Assembly: GCA_964409865.1 (NCBI GenBank)
Contig: CAYPGE010000238.1
Span: forward strand, 1-14,077
Origin: Anammoximicrobium sp964409865
Lineage (GTDB): Bacteria; Planctomycetota; Planctomycetia; Pirellulales; Pirellulaceae
DNA: 14,077 nt
Reading direction: 5' to 3'
The notes below the pieces were generated by a model that was given only the letters and a program-made list of their open reading frames with translations, had not been told where the DNA came from and searched no databases. The translations under genes were made by a program, and so were the position numbers. This document shows positions 1 through 6,068 of this stretch, in pieces; the first letter of the stretch is position 1, and each line of letters begins with the position of its first letter.

Positions 1-578
1 CCACCCCCCCACCCGCAAACATACGGCGCAGGGAAGCCATCGAGGTCGAACTGGGCTTTCCAGACGTTGTAAGTCAGTTTCCAGTTCTCCCAGGCGGTCG
101 CGTAACGGACTGGGAAGCCGGCCCAACGGACATAGGAGTGACGCGTGTTCTTCGGAAGCGGCGTCAGGTTCAACTCGTGAAACACCGCCCGCTTGGCCAT
201 CATGCCCATCATGTTCGGTGCGTCGTACCCGAGCACTTTGATCATGTGACCGCGCTCGTCGGCGCTGCCAATGGGGACCAAGAGACACATGTCCCCCTCC
301 TGACACGCAGTCACACGATTGCCCGTCTTCAAGACGCTTACGACCCCCGCGTTGCCCAACACCACTTCCGGTTCTCGCCGAATTCGGCAGACGTCGATCG
401 GAGCCCGTTCCAGGCAGTGCGTCATGTTGGCCTCCCAGGTGCCGTACACAGGTTCCACCAGCACATGGAATTCGCTCATCGCGGGCAAGGGGTACAGTTT
501 CTTCTCCAGGATGCCTGGCTCATGGCAATCCCGCTCCCCCCGTCGCAACACCCAAGCCTCGGTTTGGTCAAATGACAT
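1..578 (-). CDS. Zinc-type/MDR-family oxidoreductase (partial, C-terminus cut by the window edge)
   Basis: This frame runs from ATG at 578 to the left edge without a stop, giving about 192 residues. It resembles the N-terminal GroES-like half of the medium-chain dehydrogenase/reductase (quinone reductase-like) superfamily. Seen: a start M-S-F-D-Q-T-E-A-W-V-L, a segment R-R-E-P-E-V-V-L-G-N-A-G-V-V matching the conserved G-H/N-E/A-G-V-V position of the fold, then V-x-x-G-D-M-C near residue 97. The visible part ends with C-G-W-G-G-G, which fits the start of the Rossmann nucleotide-binding motif, so the NAD(P)H domain lies outside the window. I do not see a full set of structural-zinc cysteines. 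An alternative GTG start lies six codons upstream. No strong Shine-Dalgarno sequence precedes either start. Members of this family often act in polyketide or fatty-acid-like pathways; substrate unknown. Family assignment is fairly good, function is not resolved. Confidence 0.72.
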   Translation of the reverse strand, partial: MSFDQTEAWVLRRGERDCHEPGILEKKLYPLPAMSEFHVLVEPVYGTWEANMTHCLERAPIDVCRIRREPEVVLGNAGVVSVLKTGNRVTACQEGDMCLLVPIGSADERGHMIKVLGYDAPNMMGMMAKRAVFHELNLTPLPKNTRHSYVRWAGFPVRYATAWENWKLTYNVWKAQFDLDGFPAPYVCGWGG

Positions 579-953
579 TGCTTCTGGGACTTTCACTCAA
601 AGGAAGGATATCTGAGACCACCGCCTCACCTGGGGCGATCTCCGCGTATCACGTCGCCCTGTGGATCATATCCCGCCATTGCAGATGGTCAAGTTGGGAT
701 ACCTGGGAAGCATGGGAAGTTTACCGCTGATACGGATGCGGTAGCTAGACTTTGAGGAACTGTGCGTGTTGCCCGCCCCCGGAGCAACCTTCGACGTTTC
801 ATCGTTTCCCCCAAATTGCCGCTGAGAGTAGCTATCCCAAGATTTGCGCCGTGAATTATTGACAAAGTCCATAGACTTTGTAACTTAGCTGGCCAAGCGA
901 TCGTCGTTGGGACCTCCCGAAAACAGGTTGGCACTTTGCTGTGGGATTGCACC
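579..953. other. Intergenic region between divergent genes (375 bases)
   Basis: No convincing gene was found here. Short minus-strand open frames (for example 666-872 and 689-988) give proteins with no recognisable motifs and no good ribosome binding site. The right end holds a promoter-like site with a dyad (see 859-886). The 9-mer TAGACTTTG at 746-754 recurs at 872-880 inside that dyad, so it could be a second half-site. The upstream regions of both the edge reductase and the thioredoxin gene lie here. Confidence 0.5.
859..886 (+). promoter_or_regulatory. Candidate sigma70-type promoter with a dyad operator in its spacer
   Basis: A consensus TTGACA (859-864) is followed 16 bases later by TAACTT (881-886). 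A perfect 8-bp inverted repeat with a 4-base centre, ACAAAGTC-CATA-GACTTTGT (862-881), fills the spacer and overlaps both hexamers. A repressor bound there would block polymerase. The site lies about 70 bases upstream of the thioredoxin ATG, on its strand. The -35 is perfect and the -10 is a partial match. Regulation by a dimeric protein is inference. Confidence 0.42.
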
Positions 954-1538
954 ATGATGACACGAGCGTTGGGATTCTCCGTCCTCATTTTCGCCGGTGT
1001 TCTTGCTTCCGGCAGTCACGCCTGGGAGGTGGAGGACGAACCGAAGCGAAACTGGACTGAGGCAGGTTCGAACCGCGAAGTCGCGGCGCGCCTTGTCGAG
1101 GTGGATGAAGAGAACGGAACCATCGTCGTCGTACGAGTGGCCGATAACCGCAGGTTCACGGAATCAATTCAGCGTTTCTCCGAAAACGACCAGCTCTACA
1201 TTCGGGGCCTTTCTGGCAAAGTCCGTGAGTTTACCGACGACAATTTTGCCATCGAAGTCCTGCGGTCCACGGGACCGGTCCTTGTGGACTTTTGGGCGCC
1301 GTGGTGCCGTCCCTGCAGGCAGATGGCTCCGGTGGTCGAAGAGCTGGCTGCCAAGTACGCCGGGACGGTCCGGGTGGGCAAGCTGAATATCGACGCCAGT
1401 CCGCACACCTCGGCGGAATGGGGCGTGAACCTGATTCCAACGCTGATCGTTTTCAAGGACGGGAAGATCGTCGACCGTCTTGTGGGCGCAGCGTCCAAAA
1501 GTCGTGTCAGACAAGTGCTGGATCGGCTCAAGGGCTAG
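954..1538 (+). CDS. Exported SHD1-thioredoxin fusion protein
   Basis: A 194-residue protein with three parts. Residues 1-23 (M-M-T-R-A-L-G-F-S-V-L-I-F-A-G-V-L-A) form a signal peptide. Residues about 34-84 fit the SLA1 homology domain 1 (SHD1) pattern: R-x-W-T near the start, V-V-V-R-V-A-D-N-R-R in the middle and F-S-E-N-D-Q-L-Y-I at the end. Residues about 88-194 are a complete thioredoxin domain with active site W-C-R-P-C (cysteines 118 and 121) and the cis-proline motif I-P-T (Pro162). The active site has Arg where thioredoxins usually have Gly. It probably acts as an oxidoreductase outside the cytoplasm; the SHD1 part may dock to a partner. ATG at 954 was chosen because GGGA (943-946) lies 7 bases upstream and it gives a clean signal peptide. 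ATG at 957 and TTG at 936 are alternatives. The gene is convergent with the phosphopantetheinyl transferase, 29 bases apart. Confidence 0.85.
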   Translation: MMTRALGFSVLIFAGVLASGSHAWEVEDEPKRNWTEAGSNREVAARLVEVDEENGTIVVVRVADNRRFTESIQRFSENDQLYIRGLSGKVREFTDDNFAIEVLRSTGPVLVDFWAPWCRPCRQMAPVVEELAAKYAGTVRVGKLNIDASPHTSAEWGVNLIPTLIVFKDGKIVDRLVGAASKSRVRQVLDRLKG

Positions 1539-1567
1539 TCGCCTGATCTCACGCGCGTGTCGTTGAC

Positions 1568-2359
1568 TCACAGGATCCAATGGTTCGAGGTGTTGGCCGG
1601 AAGCAGTTTGCCTGGTTCCTGCCAACTCAACGGAACCGTCTGTCGAGCGACCAACTGGAGCCTGGGTGTGCTTGGCAGGTGGGCTGCCAGCGCGATGGCG
1701 AAACGGGAGACGAGCGTCAGCCGGGCGAATTGCCAGTCGCCGGGAGTCTCCCAGCCAGGCGCTGGAAAGGAGATCTCCGGGGGGCGATCGCGATTCCAAG
1801 TGATCGCGAAGCTGTCCAACGGGGTAGACAGCCCCGTTCCGTAGGCTTTCAGGAATGCCTCCTTCAGTGTCCACCCTTGGTAGAACGCGAGCCGTTGCTG
1901 ATCGCGTGGCAGGCTCTCCAGGGCAGTGACCTCCGACGCGTGGAAGTAACGGCGAGCGACGCTCAGTCCGTCCCGTTCTTGCTCGCAGTCCTCGGCATCG
2001 ACTCCGACTGCGTGCTGAAAGCCCACGGCGCACACCGCCAGGGCTCGCGTGGCAGACAGGTTGAATTCCAGCGGCAGGCCGTCGCCAGCGATCAGGGAAG
2101 GCTTGCCGTACGAATTGCGCCGGAACGCAAGCTCGCGCGGATGACGTCCCGTGTAGTGCGCCAACACCGTGCGCAGCAAGGCTCGGCTGACGAGGAATTG
2201 AAGCCGCGCATGCTCGACGACAAACCGTTGCTCGCGTTGCGACTCTTCGGGCGACAACAGCGCGCGGTACGCGTTCTGCAGTTGCGGGTCCGTGGTCTTG
2301 TCCAGGAACACGTACCACAGGTCGACCTGAGCGGGATTCCGCACATCCGTCGGCGCCAT
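1568..2359 (-). CDS. 4'-phosphopantetheinyl transferase, Sfp/AcpT type
   Basis: A 263-residue cytoplasmic enzyme, within the usual length of the Sfp/Gsp class, that moves phosphopantetheine from CoA to a serine of a carrier protein. Seen: N-S-Y-G-K-P (82-87), the magnesium-binding V-G-V-D-A-E (118-123, Asp121 and Glu123) and the second signature W-T-L-K-E-A-F-L-K (163-171, Trp163, Lys166, Glu167, Lys171). The motif usually read F-N-(I/L)-S-H is F-N-L-S-A here (99-103), so a CoA-contacting histidine seems replaced by alanine. The start at 2359 was chosen because GAGG (2367-2370) lies 7 bases upstream. A longer frame starting at 2407 adds 16 low-complexity residues without a better site. It is the last gene of a minus-strand series, 63 bases after the WD40 gene. 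The broad-range type suggests a polyketide, non-ribosomal peptide or fatty-acid-like carrier elsewhere. Confidence 0.88.
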   Translation of the reverse strand: MAPTDVRNPAQVDLWYVFLDKTTDPQLQNAYRALLSPEESQREQRFVVEHARLQFLVSRALLRTVLAHYTGRHPRELAFRRNSYGKPSLIAGDGLPLEFNLSATRALAVCAVGFQHAVGVDAEDCEQERDGLSVARRYFHASEVTALESLPRDQQRLAFYQGWTLKEAFLKAYGTGLSTPLDSFAITWNRDRPPEISFPAPGWETPGDWQFARLTLVSRFAIALAAHLPSTPRLQLVARQTVPLSWQEPGKLLPANTSNHWIL

Positions 2360-2422
2360 TAACAGTCCTCGCCTGGAGCCGTTTCGAGAAGATCCTGGGC
2401 CCCGCATTGCCGATAGGCCAAT

Positions 2423-4198
2423 CTACCGCTCAACGAAGTGGAGGACCAGAATTGCCGACTCCGAGTCCCAGGTACCATCCGCATTGGCGGCCCGTGCCTC
2501 GAAACGGTTCTCGCCGGGCACCAAGCCAACGGTTAAAGAGCAGCGCACGATGCCGTCCTGCGATTGGCCGTCTTTCGGATCCGCGATGGGGCTCCCGTTG
2601 TGCATCAGCCATGGTCCCGAAACACCGCCACCCCGGTCGCGCACTTCCACTTTCAGCGCAACTTGGCTTTCGGTGAACGCCTCGGAGGGTTCCGGGGCCA
2701 CGATTCGCACCTCGGGCGGCATCGACTTGTCCAAGTCCACGTCCGGCAACGGCCGCTGGCTTTCCCGCAGAAGAGTCAACAGTCCGGGGCGATACAGCAG
2801 CTTGGACAGTCGTTCCAGGGGTACGGAGTCGCGGTCGGCGCCGAGGCGGCATCGGACTTGCTGCCGGCCGCCGGGCGAGCCGTCGAAGAGACCTTCCCGC
2901 GTGCTGACCAGCCATTCACGCCCTCGCGCCAGTGCGATGAATCGCCCCACCACATCCCCCGCCGCAACGTCCCACAGTCTCGCGTAGCCGTCACCGGAGC
3001 CGGTCAGCACCTGCCGGCCATCGGCACTCAGCGCGACGGAACTGACGGAGGCCGAATCGCCTGACAGCGTCCGCAATCGCTCCCCGCCGGCCGCGTCCCA
3101 GAGGATGACCGTCCCGTCGGTCGCAGCGGTGAGCACCTGCTGACCATCCGCATCGAAGGTCACCGACTCGACGCCGCTCTTGTGCCCTGCCAACGTCTGC
3201 AGAGGGTCACCACTTTCCACGTCCCAGAGGATGGCCGTCTTGTCCTCGGAGCCCGTCAGCACCTGCCGCCCATCGGAACGGAAGGCGACGGACGTGACCC
3301 AGCCCCGATGCCCCCGATAGCGCCGGACTTCCTCGCCGCTGGCCGCATCCCAGAGGATCGCTGTCCGATCCCACGAACCGCTCAGCACGCGCCGGCCATC
3401 CGGGCTGAAGGCCACCGAGGTCACCGGTGCCGGGGCTTGGAAGGTCTTCAGTTGTGTCCCCGTCTCCGTGTCCCAGAGGCGAATCGTCTGATCCTCCGAG
3501 CCGGTCAGAACCTGCTGGCCATCCGCACGCAAAGCGACGGAGGAAACGACCCATGCATGCCCGGTGAACGTTTTGAGTCTCTCGCCGCTGGCCGCATCCC
3601 ACAGGATGGCTGTCTTGTCTCTCGAACCGCTCAGCACCTGTCGGCCATCGGCACGGAAGGCGACCGACGTGACGGCGCTCGTATGCCCCGCCAGAATCCG
3701 CAGCGGGGGACTGCGGCCCGCCTCCCAAAGGGCGACCGTCCCGTCGATCGAGCCGATCAGCATCTGCCGCCCATCCGGACTGAACGCCACGGACCGGCTG
3801 CCAGCCGCGTCTCCCGGTGGAAGCAGCACTTCGGGAAACCGCGGGCGGCGGGACGGGATCGCGATCCGAACGAACCAACCGCTGCGCAGCAACAACTCGT
3901 GTTCGACAACTTGACCGTCCGAGTACTGCACCGTATAGGGCCGCCGGCGCAAACGCTCGGAATCCAAGCCGGAACAGGTGTACCGCAGTTGAGCCCCCAA
4001 GTCTCGTCCATTGACGAGCACTGGTTCGCCCCAAGGGAGTGAAAACTCGACGTCAGCACGCCCGTCGGGCACTTGGCCTTGGTCCCGCCCGGCATCGTCT
4101 TGCGCTGCGCCGGCCCGCAGCACAAGCAACCACGGGGCACCAAGAACCAACCCCACCATCAGGCAACGGAGAGAACGAAGGTCGAGAACGCCACGCAA
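2423..4198 (-). CDS. Exported seven-blade WD40 protein with the tail of WD40-caspase proteins but no caspase domain
   Basis: Numbering from the TTG start gives 591 residues. Residues 1-32 form a signal peptide (Arg-rich n-region, then M-V-G-L-V-L-G-A-P-W-L-L-V-L). Residues about 45-125 are a beta-rich lead-in. Residues about 133-422 hold seven WD40 repeats, most with S-V-A-F-x-x-D-G-R-x-V-L-x-G-S-x-D-x-T-x-x-L-W-D, enough for one closed propeller. Residues 427-443 read R-E-W-L-V-S-T-R-E-G-L-F-D-G-S-P-G, a segment known from planctomycete WD40-peptidase C14 proteins. Residues about 493-591 form an Ig-like domain (P-P-E-V-R-I-V ... P-G-E-N-R-F-E-A-R-A). In relatives a caspase-like domain can follow; here the protein stops. 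The TTG at 4198 was preferred because GGAGGAG (4205-4211) lies 6 bases upstream. ATG at 4159 (37-residue-shorter than the longest form) or ATG at 4270 are alternatives; the latter would start 1 base after the upstream stop. Confidence 0.85.
   Translation of the reverse strand: MRGVLDLRSLRCLMVGLVLGAPWLLVLRAGAAQDDAGRDQGQVPDGRADVEFSLPWGEPVLVNGRDLGAQLRYTCSGLDSERLRRRPYTVQYSDGQVVEHELLLRSGWFVRIAIPSRRPRFPEVLLPPGDAAGSRSVAFSPDGRQMLIGSIDGTVALWEAGRSPPLRILAGHTSAVTSVAFRADGRQVLSGSRDKTAILWDAASGERLKTFTGHAWVVSSVALRADGQQVLTGSEDQTIRLWDTETGTQLKTFQAPAPVTSVAFSPDGRRVLSGSWDRTAILWDAASGEEVRRYRGHRGWVTSVAFRSDGRQVLTGSEDKTAILWDVESGDPLQTLAGHKSGVESVTFDADGQQVLTAATDGTVILWDAAGGERLRTLSGDSASVSSVALSADGRQVLTGSGDGYARLWDVAAGDVVGRFIALARGREWLVSTREGLFDGSPGGRQQVRCRLGADRDSVPLERLSKLLYRPGLLTLLRESQRPLPDVDLDKSMPPEVRIVAPEPSEAFTESQVALKVEVRDRGGGVSGPWLMHNGSPIADPKDGQSQDGIVRCSLTVGLVPGENRFEARAANADGTWDSESAILVLHFVER
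2933..3802 (-). repeat. Seven tandem WD40-encoding units of about 126 bases
   Basis: The propeller part of the WD40 gene is built of seven units of about 42 codons. Neighbouring units share long identical words, such as those encoding D-G-R-Q-V-L and T-A-I-L-W-D-A-A-S-G-E. The close similarity of units 2, 4 and 5 suggests recent internal duplication or gene conversion. Boundaries are approximate. Confidence 0.75.
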
Positions 4199-4204
4199 AG
4201 CTGG

Positions 4205-4211
4205 CTCCTCC
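4205..4211 (-). promoter_or_regulatory. Strong Shine-Dalgarno site supporting a TTG start
   Basis: On the minus strand this reads GGAGGAG, 6 bases before TTG at 4198. No comparable site precedes the ATG at 4159 or the ATG at 4270. It decides the proposed start of the WD40 gene. Confidence 0.5.
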
Positions 4212-4271
4212 GGAAAGACGAATTGACGGTGCAAACGCCACCCACCTAGCCTACTTTGGCCGCGTCGCATG

Positions 4272-5735
4272 TCAACCGTTGGCCGCGGCCGGCTTCGGCT
4301 CAGCCGCCGGGGGCGGCTCCTTCACTTTCCGCTTCTCCAGTTCCCTCTCGGCGCGTTGCAGCAGGCCTTTCACCCCCCGCGCTTGGAGGGTGTCCGGAGC
4401 GGCGTCAAGCGCCTTTTGGCACGAGTCCCGCGCCTTCTCGAAATCCTGCTGGGCAAAGTAGCATCGAGCTTTCGTCGCATGCACTTCCTGCAGTCGCTCA
4501 CCTGCGAGTCCGGGGAGGGCCAGCGCTTGATCGAGCGCCGCGTGCGCCTCGTCGAATTTCTTTGTCTGGAGCAAACGTTGCGCTTCGGCCAATCGCACGC
4601 GGACTTCGTACTTGTCCTTCAGGCCCGCCTTGTTCTCCGCATCCAAGGCGACGATTTCCTGCGACCACTTTTCGACTTCCTGGGCCAGCGTCGGGTCCGG
4701 CATGGCCTGCGCAAGCTTGGTCCGAGCGTCGATCATCTGGTCCAGCAGTTTTGCGCGGTCCAGACCCTGGGCCGTGTCCAGCTGGCCCTTGACCTTGGCG
4801 ACCGTTTCCTGAGCTTCCGCCATGGGACCGAAACGCTCGATCATCCCTTGAATTTGGGCCGTTTTCGCGCTGCCGGGAGCGGCTTCGAGGGCCTTTTTCA
4901 GACTCGCCACGACGCCCACAAAGTCTCGCAGATAGAAGCCGCACTCGCCCTGGGAAAAATAGGCGTCCTGCTTCATCTCGCCGCTGATCCCAGCCAGACT
5001 CGAAGCTTTTTCGTAGATCGCCTTGGCTTCGTCGAATTTCCGGTTCCCCTTCAAATCGGAAGCCTCGGCCATGAGTTGGCGGAACTGATACTTGACCTTC
5101 AGACCGGCTTTGTTGTCCGCATCCAAAGTAATGATCTCGCCCGTCCAAGCTTTGATGTCGGCGTGTTCGTTGCCAAGCTTGTCGTAGGCCGCGATCAGTT
5201 GGTCCAGGAGCTTGGCTCGGTCGAGTCCCTGCGAGCCGGCCAGAGCGGCCCGCATCTGGAGAATCGTCTCATGAGCGGTGACGAACTCCCCGAGATGTTT
5301 GACGTATTCCTCCGGGCCGCCAGGACGATAGCCGGTGCGGGCGATCAGCTGGCCCTCGGCGTCCAACACCAGAATCGTCGGAAAGCCCTGGATCTCGTAT
5401 TGCTTGGCGAGTTGATCGTTCTGCTTCTTGAGTTCTTCCGGCAGTTGCTTCTGGCGCGGGAAGTCCAACTTGACCAAAACGAATTTCTGAGGTGCTTCTT
5501 TCTTGAAGACGTCCTGATCGAAGACTTCCTGCTTGAGCCGGATGCACCAGCCGCACCAGTCCGAGCCGGTGAAGTCCACCAGGAGCAGCTTGTTCTCCGC
5601 TTGGGCCTTGGTCTTGGCGCCCTCGAAGTTGGTCTGCCACAAGCTTGCCTCATCACCGGCGAGCCCGGTGAGCGTCAGAAGAGAAGCTAGGACAACAGCC
5701 GCCCCAGCGAAGAACCAACAATCATGTCGAAACAT
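4272..5735 (-). CDS. Exported thioredoxin-fold protein with duplicated TPR-like C-terminal region
   Basis: Counted from ATG 5735 the protein has 487 residues. Residues 1-27 are a signal peptide (M-F-R-H-D-C-W-F-F-A-G-A-A-V-V-L-A-S-L-L). Residues about 33-155 form a thioredoxin-like domain of the kind seen in DsbD C-termini and thioredoxin_7 proteins: V-D-F-T-G-S-D-W-C-G-W-C (cysteines 61 and 64) and cis-proline G-F-P-T (Pro119). Residues about 163-302 and 317-461 are two copies of one alpha-helical unit, each with G-L-D-R-A-K-L-L-D-Q, D-A-x-N-K-A-G-L-K-x-K-Y and K-F-D-E-A, looking like TPR helices. The tail is Pro/Ala-rich. Likely a periplasmic disulfide oxidoreductase with a protein-binding arm; partner unknown. 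The start at 5735 was preferred because GGAG (5742-5745) lies 6 bases upstream; ATGs at 5747 and 5777 are alternatives. It is first in a possible operon with the WD40 and transferase genes. Confidence 0.86.
   Translation of the reverse strand: MFRHDCWFFAGAAVVLASLLTLTGLAGDEASLWQTNFEGAKTKAQAENKLLLVDFTGSDWCGWCIRLKQEVFDQDVFKKEAPQKFVLVKLDFPRQKQLPEELKKQNDQLAKQYEIQGFPTILVLDAEGQLIARTGYRPGGPEEYVKHLGEFVTAHETILQMRAALAGSQGLDRAKLLDQLIAAYDKLGNEHADIKAWTGEIITLDADNKAGLKVKYQFRQLMAEASDLKGNRKFDEAKAIYEKASSLAGISGEMKQDAYFSQGECGFYLRDFVGVVASLKKALEAAPGSAKTAQIQGMIERFGPMAEAQETVAKVKGQLDTAQGLDRAKLLDQMIDARTKLAQAMPDPTLAQEVEKWSQEIVALDAENKAGLKDKYEVRVRLAEAQRLLQTKKFDEAHAALDQALALPGLAGERLQEVHATKARCYFAQQDFEKARDSCQKALDAAPDTLQARGVKGLLQRAERELEKRKVKEPPPAAEPKPAAANG
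4353..5249 (-). repeat. Tandem duplication inside the thioredoxin-TPR gene
   Basis: Two in-frame copies of a roughly 420-435-base unit, at about 4830-5249 and 4353-4787, encode matching helical blocks offset by 154 to 160 residues. Identical or near-identical protein words occur in the same order in both copies: G-L-D-R-A-K-L-L-D-Q, D-A-(D/E)-N-K-A-G-L-K and K-F-D-E-A. DNA words such as CTGGTCCAG also match. Boundaries are approximate. Confidence 0.75.
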
Positions 5736-6068
5736 GGGCAACTCCATGGAAAGTAAGGGAAAGTCATCCGCGAACATTAAAGGTTAGTCGTCCACCCGTC
5801 GGCCAACAAGGTGGGGCAATCCAGCGGACTTGGTGACCTTGGGACGGACATGTCTGCGGGGCGCCAGTCTGCGGGGGCATGAAGCCGATTGGGGTTCCTG
5901 GTTGCCGCATTACGCATCTTGCGTTACGCACGATGCGTAATTGCACTCTGTGTTACGGGAACGTCCCAGTCTCAGCCGCGTGCGGTATAGTATCAGCCAG
6001 TGATCGCTGCAATTTCGGGCGATTTCCGACGAATACTTGGAGTGGCCCGCAGCCATCGGACTGATCTC
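5736..6068. other. Divergent intergenic region between thioredoxin-TPR and GTPase genes (333 bases)
   Basis: No gene was seen. Its centre holds a cluster of TTACGCA-like words and an inverted repeat (see 5907-5957). On the plus strand TATAGT (5986-5991) could be a -10 box for the GTPase gene, but no good -35 lies at the right distance. On the minus strand CAACAA/AGGTTA (5804-5809 and 5781-5786, read as TTGTTG and TAACCT with a 17-base spacer) is a weak promoter candidate for the thioredoxin-TPR gene. Confidence 0.45.
5907..5957. promoter_or_regulatory. TTACGC word cluster with a 9-bp inverted repeat, candidate operator
   Basis: A perfect inverted repeat TTACGCATC (5910-5918) / GATGCGTAA (5932-5940) surrounds another TTACGCA copy (5924-5930). 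A fourth TTACG word lies at 5953-5957. Repeated, phased words and a dyad between two divergent genes suggest a binding site for a regulator. As RNA it could form a 9-bp stem, but no U-run follows, so a terminator is less likely. Confidence 0.4.

Noticed and set aside
1..13. C-rich run at the left edge, considered as a repeat or contig artefact
   Set aside because: In the minus frame it encodes the Gly-rich Rossmann motif expected at this place in the reductase, so it is explained by coding.
138..575. A 145-codon plus-strand open frame at the left edge
   Set aside because: It is opposite the reductase frame, which carries recognisable MDR sequence; the plus frame has no motifs.
1539..1567. 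Possible bidirectional terminator between the convergent thioredoxin and transferase genes
   Set aside because: I see no stable GC stem followed by a T-run in the 29 bases.
1164..2318. A 384-codon minus-strand open frame across the thioredoxin and transferase genes
   Set aside because: It overlaps two well-supported genes in other frames and its product is arginine- and proline-rich without motifs.
3182..4042. A 286-codon plus-strand open frame opposite the WD40 repeats, with repetitive sequence of its own
   Set aside because: Its repeats are only the antisense image of the WD40 units.
4269..5690. A 473-codon plus-strand open frame opposite the thioredoxin-TPR gene
   Set aside because: The minus frame has a signal peptide, W-C-G-W-C and cis-proline. 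The plus frame has none of these and merely reflects codon bias.
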